A DNA stretch of 64,000 nucleotides from Pomphorhynchus laevis. Lineage: Eukaryota > Acanthocephala > Palaeacanthocephala > Echinorhynchida > Pomphorhynchidae. The position numbers and the translations under genes were made by a program. Every line of letters begins with the position of its first letter. Position 1 is the stretch's first letter. The notes beneath the pieces are model-generated. The model searched no databases and was not told where the DNA came from. It saw only the letters and a program-made list of their open reading frames with translations. The stretch is from assembly GCA_012934845.2 (NCBI GenBank), contig WNNJ02003751.1, positions 62,001-126,000 on the forward strand. Reading direction: 5' to 3'. Of the stretch, positions 13,401 to 28,400 are shown piece after piece.

Positions 13401-16400
13401 ATTTCGGCTCCAGACGCGATTGGATTTCTGCCGACATCAGTGAACGCTTGATGATATCGTTGACTGCGCTGTGGCGTGACAGTTTGCCGACGGACTTGTG
13501 GCAGCTGAGCCAATGTCGTTCGCTGGTGTCTACATCCGCTCCGCAGACACATACATGTGGCATACAGACTGGGCCACCGAGGCGCAGGGCAATGGCGATG
13601 CGTAGTGACGAGTCGTCGAGTCTTGTGCCGAGCGACGAACGGGGACGTGTGTGAAGAAAGTCTCCGGAATGAGGTGCAGTAGCCGCAATTAGACGTGATT
13701 TGCTCGCCTGGTCAAGTGCAGCTGACAACACCTTCGATCCTTGGACAGTAACCAACGGAGTATTGCAGAATTTATGTTCTGAAACGAAGGACGGTTGGAC
13801 TGGCATTAAGCCCGCTCTAGACTGTCATTCGGTCACTGCAGTAGTGTATGTCGGTTAGCTGATACAGCAGTAGTCATTTAGTCGCCCTGTCAGGATACGA
13901 GTTATAAGTGTTTGCGACCCGGCGACCGATGATAGGAAGGCCGGTAGAGCAATATCCGTCGCTCTCCTGATGCTGAGTCCGCCGTTAGCAACCGGTAGTG
14001 ATGCCTAGTTCCATGCCCCATCGGATATCGCAATATCAATGACGGACTGCAACGACGACCGAATTACGTTGTCGTATTTAAACAACATCTGCTTCCTGTA
14101 GCATGGCGCGCTGCGTAGAGTGAACATCGTCTTCAGTATCGCGAAGCAGTTTTTTAGCAGGAACAGCGCATCGTGAGCGTATAGAAGCGATATCCGGCTA
14201 GTTATGCGTTGTAGTTCATGCAGCTTTATTTCCAATGTCTTGTCCACACTCTGCTCACATCCAATTAGTGCTCCAAGTAACATTGCTGATGCTGGGTCGA
14301 CGTGTTAAATGTCTGGAGCGACTGCCTTGAAACTTCTCATAACATCGTTGTCGTCAGTAATAAGCTCACACTTGCCAACATTGATGACGAGTCCCAGCTC
14401 CTTTCCTCGCGCCGTCAACATACTCCAGTCGGAAAGCAACGTGTTCACATCACCACCTTACGTGGCATCATCCATGTACCAGATATTGCACTCGGACTTG
14501 ATGCGCTTTGTCAGTGTCAAGGCAGTTAGGCAGAAGAGCAGTGGACCGAAAGGATCGCCTTGCTGTGGTATCTCGTCTGATATCAACGTGTACTGGCTGA
14601 AACTTAGGAACGATTTGCTGGAGTAGCAGCTGGACAGGTATGGATACAGCTCCGGTAGCTCTCCGCTTATTACTGTCAATATCGCATCGCAGCTCAGTGT
14701 GTCGAAAGCGTTTGCGAAGTCGATTTTCAACATAGCATGGCCACTGTCAATGTTCGCTAGATAGCAGCGAGCTGCATGTGCAACTGCCTTAGCTCCGTGT
14801 TGAAACCCGAAGCCAAGTTGAGATGGTGCCAATTTCGCGACGATCTTGTCCTTGACAGCCCGACAGGCGACCCTCAATACAAGACGGCGGAGTGTGAAGC
14901 TCACTGCTATAGGTCTGACACCTCCTTCCTTCTTTGCTAGTGCACATAACGATGCACCGTACAAAACTGGCCTCACAGTTGACGGGACTTTACCAGCCAG
15001 GCACATGTTGCTGAAGTCCGTTAGCGAAGCTATCATCTGTTGTCCAGCGGCGCCTGTGAGCGGACTCGTCATATCCTTAAGATGTTTAGGACGAAGGCCG
15101 TTAAGATTTCCTGCTGAACCTGCTGGGAATTCCTTGATCGCAGCAACAATATCTCTATCAGTGAGCGTAAGTGTAGGGTGCGAGCTGTGCGCGTTGCCAA
15201 AGGACTGTATGTCCGGTTTAAATGACTGCAAAGAACTGTCGGTCGACGTTGCTCTCTGCGGATGCAGTAGGCGCAGAGCTGCTATAGTCTCATCGTTGAA
15301 GAAGCCAGATAGTCGTCGCTGGCCACCAACCTAACTGCATCGCGCACGTCGCCCTCTTTGATCTTCGACGACACCCGCGCAGCCAGGTTTTGAAGGTCGT
15401 CCGTCGTTATTTTTTCCTATTCTTTTTCCTCTTCTGGGCCGCCGTTTGTGCGGCTGGCGACCACTTGACAAGTATTCTGTCAGAGCTTTGTTCACTCTAG
15501 TTTCCAGACTCGGTCGGTGTCGTTTGCCGCCCCGCTCTGAAACTCCAAGGCAGCTAAGAACGAAAAGTAGCAGCTGCTGCCAGGCATCCATGTTGTCTGG
15601 GTTGGCGACAATTCGGTCGAGTATTGCCGACACCTTGCCAGTAGCAAGCATACGAGATGCCTTAGGTATGTATCTAAGGACTCGACCGAAATGTGCCTCA
15701 ACCACAACATCGAGTAGCGTCTGAGCCTGCCTATATTCGTTGTTGACTAGCGGTTGTCTATGCCATCAACGCCTATGGGATCGGTGGTCAACCCTGGAAG
15801 TTGCGCTATAACCGATGAAGGGACACGCCCCGATCCAGAACATTGGCTGATATGTGGTCCGTGACTGTAGACGAAACCTCCTGATGTCAAACTGAGTTGC
15901 TTCATACAAACTGAGCAGATGCCACTTTTTTTCTGTTGACTGGCTTACACTTTTGAGATCATATGTATTCGATTGTGTGTTTAATTATGTACCGTATAAT
16001 AAGAATTAAATATTACATAATAATTAAATTTATCTGTAATAATAGTTATTTTTTTAACAGATGTATTCAACCCAATATATAGTAAAATATGCATGAATTT
16101 TTAGAAAGTTAGCTTATTCAACTAACTTCAATACAATACATTCAATGCACTGGTTCACTCACCACTGATCGAAGGAGTTTTCATTGTCAGGTGCTTTGTG
16201 ACCAGGCAGTTGTACGGAGACAATGAAAGAGGCATCAACATCCGAAGCGGACTAGCCTCCGTGTAGGACCGTGGACTGTGTAAATTTAAACAGGAACGCA
16301 AAATATGTAACACTTTTGTTTTTCGTTGCAGAAAAAAACCCGCAACACAAAATACACATTGATATTTTATACAGTTAAACCAACCAACAATTTGCAAATT

Positions 16401-19400
16401 GTACGCCGTTCCTAACGTGGCGGCAAATTTTTGGTCATCCATCGTTGCTGTCCAAAACGACATGTGTAAACAAAAGCATACTTTCGTCGCATCCCACCTT
16501 GCTTTTGTGATTTTTACATCGTGCAATCATAATCGTCCAAATACACAGAACGTCGTGTCGTACGTTCTGATCTACAAAGAGTTTCATCTACACTCGTTGA
16601 TTTCGGCATCTCTAACGATCTCAAATCGTCTGTATCCGAGTAGTTGTTTAACTCGCGAGGATGTTTCCGTTCATTATAATTTTGAACACTTATATTCGGT
16701 TCGACAATATGGTGGATGTCAAATATATGACGTGATATCCCATTGACCGCAACTGTTACATCGGATATTATCTGTGTGACTGTACCCTTGAAGTACCGTG
16801 TCATACATCTAGCATTGAGAGGTTTAACCCATACGATTTCACAAATATCATATCCAAATTTTTCTGAGACCTCTGTAAATCTAGGTAATACGTTAGGATG
16901 TCGCCATAGAAAATTGTAGATTCAATGTGACGGACTGTTACTGTTTCCCGTATTTGACTTTAACGATAAATTATACCAATAAACAGCTTCCAGTGGAGAA
17001 TATTTGCATTTAGCAGCTGTTCGTTTAATGGTCCTGTGATTACGTTCAATGATTCCATTACATTGTAGACGAAAAGCTGATCGAAACCGAAGACGAATAT
17101 TAAACCTGGAGACTAGATCATGCAACTCTTGTGACCTGAGTACTGTACCGTTATCCATCAATAACTCTTCCGGGAATCCATGCTCAAATAACACTTCACG
17201 TAATTTCAAACAAACTTGACGTGCCGATTCAGCACAAAGCTCTTTCCATATTGCAAAATGGCTTAGTCCACTGTCCACGATCGTTAAATATACGACACGA
17301 TTGTAATGAGTGATATCAACAGTAAGCCGAACCCACGTTACGCTAACATCGCAACTACCATCACTGTAGAAGCTAGATGGTGGATCAATGCTCTGACATT
17401 CGAGACACTTACAAACAATCTCATCAATGTCACTGCGAACCATATATGGGTACACCATTCATGCAAGGCGGTAGGATCGTTCAACCCAAAATGATGCATA
17501 TCATGCAAATCCGTAAGTTGATTCCTCTTATCACCGATTCCAATTCGGCAACATTTATATGTAGAGTCTATCTTTTTCGTAACCAACTTGCATCCTCAAC
17601 TATTATACCACCTATTTCGAGTATCACTCCCATAGCTATGTTACTAGCGTCATACAAAACAGTTCCACTCTCACATGTGCCAACTGATTAGACTTCTCGA
17701 ACGGGATCATTATGACGGACTTTTTTGACGATTCTCATTATACACTGATGTGCGTCGTTGTTCAAGCGATCATTCCAACTTCCACTAAGAGCCAAGCGTT
17801 TTGCATAGCTACATGCAACTCTAAGCCAACTTGCAATCGGATAATGTGCGGTTAATTCCCACACAAAGAAAATAGTTCTCGCCTAGTCATCGCGTTGTCC
17901 ACAGACATATTAATATCCAATAGTGATCATCTAGTGAATATGAGCTGTCCAGATTTGTTCATCTCAATACTCATTCCTAGAACTCGGTTATTTGCTAAAT
18001 CCATCGGTGCCTTTGATATTAAACCATACCGAGATAAATGCCTTGATACCTCACTTGCACTAATGATACTTTCATCAACAATTATATCATCCAGATAGAA
18101 TTCCGTTCCCTTAATGACATTCGCATCCTGTGATAGAGCAGTCTCGACATTTCGATATTTCCTATTAGGTCAGAAGTTCATACTCATCAGTGATTACAAA
18201 CCCTTAAAATACATATTTGGCAATCAACATAGTTTGCCAAAGATCGTGAATCAGCGTTTAGTCAGATGGGTCTTATTGTTGGGTCAATTCGATTACGAAC
18301 TCGAATGTTTTCCAGGAAAGGAAAATATAATTGCGGATATGCTTTCCAGATTTCCATGTCAAGGCAGTGACAATACAGAAATGTCAGGAACAAACGATAT
18401 CTGTGTGAATTTATTGTGTGAGGACAGCTATTACACAATAGATACACATTTACTATCACCAACAGTCATTCGCGAAGCTACGAAACGAGATCTGTATCTA
18501 AAAAAGTATTGCTTTATGTATCGACCGGTTGGTAAAACAAAGCTACAGACTGGGACATTCATCAATACAGCGAAGACGCAATGAGTTGTCATTTGAAAAT
18601 TGAATTTTGCTGTTAGGAGCGCGAGTTGTAATTCCAACAAGAGATCTGTTTCTAAAAAAGTACTGCTTAATGTTGCAGCTAGTAGTGAAAATATGACGGA
18701 CGACTCTCCGGCAATTCAAGTTAATGCTACCCGTCAATCTTGTTTCTTCTGTGGAAATGCAAAACATCCTCGAGCCCAATGCCCGGCGCTAAAAGTTAAA
18801 TGCCGATCGTGTCAAAAAGTCGGTCATTTTGCCAAAATGTGCATGTCCAGGAAGCGCAATTCGATTGACTTGAATTCAATAGAGATTGCTCAAATTTCAC
18901 AGCTTTCTTCTCCGGGTCTCAAGAACGCCATGGTTTCTATAATGGCTTACGGTATCAAAATGAATGCTCTGATAGATACTGGTAGCAGTTCAAATTTTAT
19001 ATCGTCAAGCATGATAAAACGTTGTAAACGGTCAACTACTAAGTGTTATGAAATTGCTCGGATGGCATCGTCTTCTTTTCAAAGCGTTTTGAGGGAAACA
19101 GTTGCTCTCGATTTGGAGCTAATGGGCGAAAAATATTATGGTGTCAAGTGTTTTGTTCTAGACAACCTTTGTGCTGATGTAATTTTGGGCCATCCTTTTC
19201 TCAGGCGTTTCAAGCATCTTGCACTGGAGTTTGGAGGAATGCATGCACCGATTGTTATTGGGGCCCTGGAAGCAATGCATGTTGAACCACATCCGTTATT
19301 TGAACATAGGAGTATCGATATTTGTCCATTGCAAACAAAATCTTGTCGACGAACTCCTAGTCAGGACGCATTTATTAAATCAGAAGTAAAGCGACTTCTC

Positions 19401-22400
19401 GAAAACGGCATCATAGAACCAAGTTCATCCCCCTGGAGGGCACAAGCACTCATTGTTACAAATTCTCAGGGAAAACAAAGAATGGTGATCGACTATTCAC
19501 GGACGATCAATCGATTCACATTGCTCGACGCATTTCCCTTGCCACGAACGGATGATTTAATAGACAAGCTTTCGAACTATCGAATATTCTCATGCGTGGA
19601 TATGAAAGATGCCTACAATCAACTACCTATTTTACAATCCGAAAAAGAGTTCACCGCTTTCGAGGCTGCTGGAGGCCTTTATCAATACAAACGAGTGCCT
19701 TTCGGGCTCACAAACGGTGTAGCAGTGTTCCAGCGCATCATGAATAGTTTAATTGACAGAGAAGCATTGTCTGGTGTCTTTTCGTATCTCGACGACATTT
19801 TAATTGCAGGAAAGAATAGGGAAGAGCATAACGCAAACCTCCAGAAATTCTTAGCCATGGCAAGAAAATACCATCTAACATTAAACGAAACCAAGAGTGT
19901 GTTCGCATCCGAGTCAATAAGCGTTTTGGGACAGTGTATTGAGAACAGAATGATTAAGCCCGACCCACGACGAACTAGACCAATCTTCGAGCTCAAGAAT
20001 CCGACGGATGCAACCGAACATTCCCATCTACGGGGTTGCTAACTTACTATTGTCGCTGGAGATTACTATTACCGCGCTCGAGATTTTGCTACAGAGACAA
20101 ATTTTCCCATGGGTGAATCAGCAATGAAGAGCTTGAAGGATATAAAATCAGCTTTAATGTGTGCCTGCCGTTCGTGTATAGATGAAAATTTACCGTTTGA
20201 AGTAGAGACAGATGCATCAAAAGTAGCGATAGCGGCTACCTTGAGCCAGCGTGGTAGACCAGTTGCTTTTTTTTTCGCGAGTACTGTCCAAACATGAAAA
20301 GCGCAATCCAGCGATTGAATTAGAAGCTCTGGCAATAATTGAAGCTCTTAAAGAATGGCGTCACTACCTCATTGGACGTCCATTTCGAGTTATTACATGG
20401 GTACATAGGCATAAATCTAGCAGGGAATGACTTTTATTACGGATACGAGTATTACAATGGACAAGCTGACAAAGTGTGAGCTCATTGAATACATCAAGTA
20501 AGGCTGATGATTCTTCATCACACCCCTGGATCGCAGTATAAGAGACCCAATCGATATTTGGAGTGTTAAGATCTCCGCAGATTAAGGTATCCACATCGCC
20601 GGAACAGTGATGTTTTAACGACTTGATGATGAGTGGTGTTTTTGATCGAGGACTACGATAAACGATACAAATGCGATAGAACTTACCTCGTTCCTCCGTC
20701 ACTTCAATCCACAAAAGCTCATTTCCATAATCGTCAGAACACGACTCTATTACGTTATAAACAAGATTGTCGCGTATATAAGCAGCTACATCGCCACCTC
20801 TAGAGATTTTTCGATCACAGCGAACTATCGTATAACCGTGAATACCGACTTCAGAATCCAGAATATTACAATTTAACCAAGTTTCAGTGAAAAACAGCAT
20901 GTCGAGATTTTCATGATGTACTATTGCTTTGATTTCATCTAACTTGTTAAACAAACTTAAAACATTTGAATAGAGTATGTAAAGGCCAGCTTTGGTAGAT
21001 GTACAGGGAAACTTGTGGACATTTGATTTTTGAGAATTCATACAATCGAACAACGAGGATAAATCCGGATGATTGACTGTTAGTAGCGAGTTACAGAGTC
21101 TACAGTTGAGTTGGGAATGCGTGCGACACAGAGACGTTCGATATCCTGTAACGAAATGTCTCGAGAGCTGTTGATAAAAAATCGAGTGGAGACTCTGCGT
21201 CGCACAACCTGAAAATTTCGGATTATAAGATTTTCTTCACCATTCATTCGACGCTCGGCCATCTCACGTTTGGCAGTAAACAACTGTTTTCTGTCCTCTC
21301 GAGATAAATCTTTGAAAAGACGAATACTCAAACCTCTTATAAGATGACTGTTTCGTAGTATAAGTGAACTCATTACGGTGGAGGCAAGAACAACTTTGAA
21401 TAAACGAGGTCGACTATCTGATTCTTTTTTTACCAAGGCGAAATAAATTTACTACACGCAAATCCTTTCGAACTGTGGCAGAGCAGTTTTGCAAAACACA
21501 TGAGAGGATTGATTTAACTGCATTGACATCATGCTGAATACGTAAGTCATTGTTAACGGCAGATGACTCTATGATGTTTGCAATAAGCACACAGTGAGCC
21601 CTATCAGAGAGTGTGCGCAAATAAGGGTTATAATTAGAAGGAACTCTCTCACTATTAGGATCGGTATTCTGTGACGAAGATGGCGAGATAGAAGTCAGCT
21701 GTAAATTTGGACGGTGTGACGTAGGAACTGGCAGCTGAGCTAAATTTACAAGTGATCCAATACCACGTGGATTATCTGATGATGACGTAGAAATGCAATG
21801 AGGGGTAGAAATGTAAGGTGATTTATCTGATACGACTAAAGAAATACTGGGTTGCAAATGGTCAATGACAGTAAGATCAGAAGATTGAGCTAATTGATTG
21901 GGCAAAATTGAAGGATGTATAGTAATACCTGTAGAATAGATGGGAGATTTGGCATTCTTAGAGGCAATCGAATGCGGAAGAATGGGGCATCGAGCTTGAA
22001 ACTTATTACAAGACGAAGAGGCATGTGTGGACATCGCTGCATTGCCAGATAGTTTCAATATATTTGTCTTGAGACTCTCTATTTCACTCTTTATCGTATT
22101 TATCATCTTAGCCGAACAGTAGCTACAGTAGAATTCGTTGTCTGCAAGGCAAGATGCCTGGAATTCTGAAGTCCAAATACTTACCCACGTGTGACAATCA
22201 TTGTTTGAGCAAAGGACTTGTTGTTCAGATCAATTGAAAACATCTCTAACATCAGTGTAGGACGCGACATGGTTGGAAACTTGAGAATTTTGTTTTTTTT
22301 TTCGACCCATTTGTATATAGTCGTTTAATTCGTGATTTTATTCTCCTCGTTGTATGTATATTAGATTGTATGTTATTTATCTAGTATTTATGTATGTTAT

Positions 22401-25400
22401 TTTATCTCAAACTTTTTTTATTAATACAGATTTTTCCGCGAGCGTAGCGATCTGAACTGTAATCTGCAACTGTAATCTGGAACTGTAATTGTATGTTTAA
22501 GCTCTTAAAATGTTCGTTCTCCTATTTAAATAGTTGATACTGATCAATTATTGATAAAAATTATTGGAGCTGGATCAAAGGAAAGACAAAATTATTTTTA
22601 ATATTTCGCTAACTTCTGCTGCTAGCATCTTCAGAAAATTACAATTATAATTTTCCGTAGCAACTCCGGAATTGTGCAAGGTAGTTGTTTGCCGGAATCA
22701 GAATACTCAGACTTTTAGGTGATAAAACTCGTTGGTTTGCCGCCTAAAATATTCAAATGTTGTCTAGACTACACCAAGTTAAGTTTAACTGACAATAGGC
22801 AAAACCCGAACCGAATGGATTTGTTTTACACTGTTGCGATTTACTTCTCACACTAGATCTTGTGAATTAGCATCCCACGTACCTGTAGATAGATTAGTAC
22901 ACTTCAATAACCATCGACGTATGGTTTGTCCAATCTGCGCAATCGCTCCTAGGCAACGGCACCCTACTTTGACAGTTCCACCACTCTGTTTTGAGCTGTC
23001 TTTCGTTTATGTTCGTCATTGTCGTTGTTCTTGTGTATTAATGTGATGTTCTCCTTGTCTATTAATTTCTAATTATTAATTAGAAATTCAATATAATTTC
23101 CTGCAAGGAGACAGGTTTTGTTCATATATTTGATGTCCCTCATATTTTTGATGGTGCAATATTTTCTGTTGATAGGAATAAAGACCTTAGTTATCTTATT
23201 TTGCTTTCTTAAGATTAATACACCTTTTGGACTTAAAGAAGGATCCGTGATAGTGCATTAGCTAAATAGCACTACGGCTGATAAAATCCGGTGTTTTAGC
23301 CGCTGAAATATCCAGATGTTGTCCAGACCACACCACTTTTAGGTTATCTGACAATTCGAAAAACCTGAACCGAACACATGACTCGACGATGGATCGGTTG
23401 AGATTATTTTACTGCTTGGGCCGATGGATCGGCACCAAGCAGTAAAAAATTTTAAATGCCTCATAACATTAACATCTTTGGATAACTTTTGTTTACCTTT
23501 GAATTTACCTTAAGCATTTGCTATTCATACATAGTATGAATAGCAAATTACATCGTTAACCCCACGCTTTTCCAAAATACATTCAATATAATAAATTAAA
23601 TTACAAAATTTTATAAAATGACATAATATGTAATGTCTTTGATTTTCTTTAAGTCATTTAAAAATTTAATTGATAATTTGAGTAAAAATATGTTACATTT
23701 TATCAAAATTGTTATTTTGATGTCATCCGAATATCATTAAAACTCAATTTAAGCCATCAATTAGAATTGATGTTATAATAGATGACATCAATTATAACAT
23801 CAATTATATTTCTAATTATATTTAGAAAATAATTTATTATATTTCTAATTATAACATCAATTATAATTGATGTTATAATTAGAATTGATGTTATTATATA
23901 TTATACCCTAGGTTCTCTAAGATACTATTTTCCACTTGATAGTTTAAATTTATTTTTAATGATATTTTGATGATATAAAAATGTTATTATTTAAATAAGT
24001 ATGGAAAGTTCGCTGCTTCTCGCAGCGAGCTTTCCATACCTAAATAATAATTAGCAATTTAAATATTATTGGAAAAATAGCCGTATCTAAAGCAAATTTT
24101 GCATTAAGCTTGTGATATTCAATTCAATTTTAACTTGTTATATTAAATTATTGTATCTGTCAAATACAAATTTTTCAAAATACTTTTAGTGACTAAAACG
24201 GTTTTTGAAATGATCTACTTTCAGAATAAATGTAGTCGTTCCTATATAAATTAACATACATCTGTAATTCTGGTGATTAAAATGCATGAAAAGCTCGCTA
24301 TTTCTCGCAGCGAAAAATAGCTAATCTAATCAAGTTTTTCATTTAGCTCATAAATGAAAATATTAAAAAATAATTATATACTTTATTAAAAGTATATAAT
24401 TTTATATATTTAGCGCTTTATTAAATTTCTGTTATTTAAAAGAATCTTCACGTAAAATTAATGTAAATATTTTATCAATTGCAAATGATTATAGGGATTT
24501 ACGAGGCAATGGAATTCAGTTAATTTCAGATTTCGTATATTTATTAAACAAGTCGACAAATTATCTGTAAGTCAAATTAAAAACTTATGCACAAAATAAT
24601 TTTAAATTACCGCTCCCTTTAAAAATAATTAACACCTTACAGAAATGAGTATTATTTTTGTGGTCATTATAAAAAATCTATTAAAAAATATAAACAAATC
24701 ATTTTAAATATAATAATTTAATAAGTTCTTAATTTATAATAATGATCTTATATATTAATTATATAACATATCTAGTATAATTAAATATAATCATTTAATA
24801 AAAATATTTATTTTCTTCTTCGTTTGAGTAAACATAAAATGTATACATAGTTTGCAATCACGTTCAGAAGATAGGCGATGTCGTGGCGTTAAAAAGCAGG
24901 CGACGTTGCCTCACGTAATTATCGTCATGATTGGCTGAATGAGACAGGGCAATGATCGCTTGTCGCCATTCGTCCAATCCATCCTATTTGCTAGCGCCTC
25001 TAATACGGCCGGATTGCCACGGGATGATAGTCGATTTATCCGGGCGCTTTCCATCGATCTTTGAGATGCCAATCGGTTTCAACCTTGAAGGTACGCCTAC
25101 CGCTGGGAGGACTATTTAAATTATCTCGTTAACTACGGAATGAGAATCGCTAAATCTAAGCACTTTCAATCGATCCTTGAGATGCCAGTTGGTTCCAACC
25201 TTGAAAGTACGCCTGCTGCTGTGAGTGCCATCAGAATTATCTTGTTTACTCGGTGTGACAGAATGATCTGGACATTGTTTGACGGCCATCCAGCGGGTGC
25301 GTCCTTTCGCGACTCACATCTTATCTGCAAATTCAAGTAAATGCATATCTCGAGATAACCTAACTCTCAGTCCTACAGCTATTGGCAAAGATTGATAAGA

Positions 25401-28400
25401 AAGACGAGTGTAAACAGCTGTGGTAAGAATTTCTCCAAAAATATATCATATAATATTATAATTATACGATATCACTGTTTAGTATAATTAAATACAATCA
25501 TATAATTATTATATTATATAAGTATCTTGAAAATATGAAGAACTTTATCCTAATACAAAATATCATGCCAATCTTGCAAAATCATAAATGATCACACTTA
25601 AACAATTAGCAAGTAATTACTATAGCTATCAAACCATCTGCAAAGAAGGAAATATTGTATTAGAATCAGAAGACAAATATTTAAACGAAGCATTCCGACA
25701 ACTGCAAAGTATCTTGTATCCATAGATATCAGTTTAAGAAACGGCCATGGTAAATCAAATAGTTAGAGAAACCGTAAAATTGCTTGATTTTAACATATCA
25801 TAAACGATGCCCAAAGCCTGGACGTTTTTACATGCTCACAAACCAACTCGACCATGTATCTGTAGACCGATAATTCCAAATTGTGGAATGGCTACATAGC
25901 TTATTTCTAAGAAGCAATGAACAAGGAACTGAAATGTATATTACAAAGTATTTAATCAGCAGGGAGTACGGATGACACTATAAATCAACTCATCAACCGA
26001 AATCTTGATTCAACGCGCTACACAATCACATCACTTTACCCTGAGTCGCTTTACAAAGCATAAACCACTCGAAAGGAAACAACTCGAGAATATGACGATA
26101 ACTCTAGCAGGATGGGATGATCAGCGCAAAGATTCAACTATAAAAATGCTAACGACGGCCTTTAAAACTAACATTTTTAAATTCTATGGCTACTACTATT
26201 GCCATAATGAAGGTACAGCCATAGGGAACATTGGTTGACCCTGTTTACGCTAATTTCAAAGTCGCCGAAATAGAAGAGAATTTCCTAGCCGATATTACTG
26301 CAAAATCTATACTTTTGTTGCGCTACATATACGACGTGTTAATAAGTTTTCCAGCTTATACCACTGACTTCGAACAATCGATCTTCTTCCTGAATCAACT
26401 AAGTTAACTTAAGTTCACTTTAGATATTAACGAATATGCAAAATAAACGACATTAATTTAGATATTAATATTAGTATGAGAACAAATGACACACTTGAGA
26501 CGGATTTATATCAGAAAAGCAATTGGATACCATCCAACATTCATAGTAAAAGCTGCCCTGCTAGGTATACAAAAAGGAGCGTGATAAAAGTTCTAACTTA
26601 TGGTCGAACTTATATATTTCCAATACTGGGAAAAACAGATTAGACGATAAATAAATAAAGTTAGACTAAAAAGCTGGACAATTAAATGAGAAGAAACATA
26701 ACGATGAGGATATTGTAATTTGTCCTGTTGTAATCCGTTCCATAATGCTTTGAAAAGACTACCATTTGGTATAAAAATGTACACAAAACAGTAGTGCCAA
26801 GAAATTTTGAAATTAAAATGTGACCGGATAACTTTTTAAAAATACAATTAGTTTAAAAGGCGTTGGTTCATTCAAAATTAATTAGGAAGACATTAAATTA
26901 CGGAACAAATTGTAAGACCGACATATTCGATGGATTATCTAGATGTTAAAAATCTAGACGCCCATGTTGCAGAGAAATTCGAAAGAGAAAAATGTTTCAA
27001 AGCACTGATACAATTTGCGATCTCATATACGAGTATACTTCAACTACTACTTACGACATGAATCATCTACAAGGCGGAATGCTTGGAATGTAATATACAA
27101 TATGTAAGGGATACTAATCGGGCTTTAAAAATCTGATTAGCTATCCGACGGGCCAACAAAAATTGCGACTAAAAGCAAAATCGTTAACTGCAACACATGT
27201 GACATGAAGTACAACATATATGGCGTAGATTACTTGGCCACACAACTTATGACTGGCCGTTAGCTAAAAATACAATTAGGTTAAAAATTGCAAAGAAACA
27301 AAAATCCTCTATGAATTCTTTTGTGGTCGTTGGTATGTAATAGTCATTTTGCTGTCTAATTGCTTTGTAGATTTTGTAGAGTTTGTGAACAAGGCTGCGA
27401 GAAGTGGAAACGTTCAACAAATAAGTTTTTTCTGTACCTGTGATAACAAGATTCTAAGATTATTCTTTAATCAAAATATTGGCTTATTAAAAGCCAAGAG
27501 GCGAAACACCTAAGAGAAAATCTTCGTGTACTGCCGTGATTACAAAAATTCGTGCAACCTGGATTGTGTTATTAAATAATATTATCAAAAGAGTTTTCAA
27601 ATGACTGCATACAAATGTTTGAGCTTGATCTATTGTTTTGGGATAACTAAATTTGATGCCTTTTTCAAATCTAGTAAAAGGAATAAACTAAATTATAATA
27701 CTAACTATATTATATAGTTTGTATTCTAGAAGAGAGAACAAACTATATTATTATAATGCGGTTGAACGCAAGCCAAGAAGCTATGGCGAAGAAATCAAAC
27801 GACTTGTTCAATATTGACTTAAATTCTTCATAATAACGGTGATGAATAACGAAAGCTTGAATACATTAAAGATAAAATTTTGGAAAGATTAAATATTGGA
27901 AAGATTAAGATTATTTTTAATAAAATGAAAATAACAAACAATCATTTAAAGATAAATCAAATAAATGAGGATAACTATATAATAACAACTATTGATAAAG
28001 CCAGTAATAACTTTGTCTTCATACGCAAACCCTTTATTATGATATACTGATGAAAGAGGAAATTATAATGATTCAAATGTAAATCCAACATATGAACGTA
28101 GTGAGTTGAGTTTTGAAACAATTATTACAAGTCACTGTTCTATAATGAATAAAAAGGGTACAAAGGTACAATCAGATAATAAAACTATACCTATATTATA
28201 TTGGAATCCAAAATTACATAAAAATCCAATAAAACCTGGGTTCATATGTAGTGCGTTTAAATGTACATTAAAACCACTTTCTGTTTATATGAATAAAGTA
28301 CTTAAAGTAATTAAAGCACATTTCAAAAAATATTGCAAGATAATCGAAATTAATACTAGTATAAAACACTATTTCAGTATTGATTCTACAAAAGAATTTT

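Larger units (their letters stand above)
12965..15930 (-). mobile_element. LINE with restriction-like endonuclease (REL type)
   Basis: A minus-strand non-LTR retrotransposon of about 2.9 kb, GC-richer than its surroundings. It has a single-ORF layout typical of R2/R4/NeSL-like elements: basic N-terminus, central RT, and a C-terminal Cys/His finger with a PD-type endonuclease. The 3' end at about 12965 abuts an A-rich tract. The ORF is split into at least five frames (15705-15331, 15231-14458, 14283-14005, 13806-13336, 13307-12972), so it is inactive but fairly young. Exact clade is not determined. Confidence 0.82.

Noticed and set aside
14846-15334. 162-codon + strand frame
   Set aside because: Antisense shadow of the GC-rich REL-type LINE RT, which has all catalytic motifs on the minus strand.
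17895-18098. 67-codon + strand frame
   Set aside because: It is antisense to the RT part of LTR fossil G1.
22834-23046. 70-codon frame with CPIC-type cysteines as a zinc-finger gene
   Set aside because: Only one Cys pair, no recognisable domain, and flanked by LINE A leader fragments on both sides.
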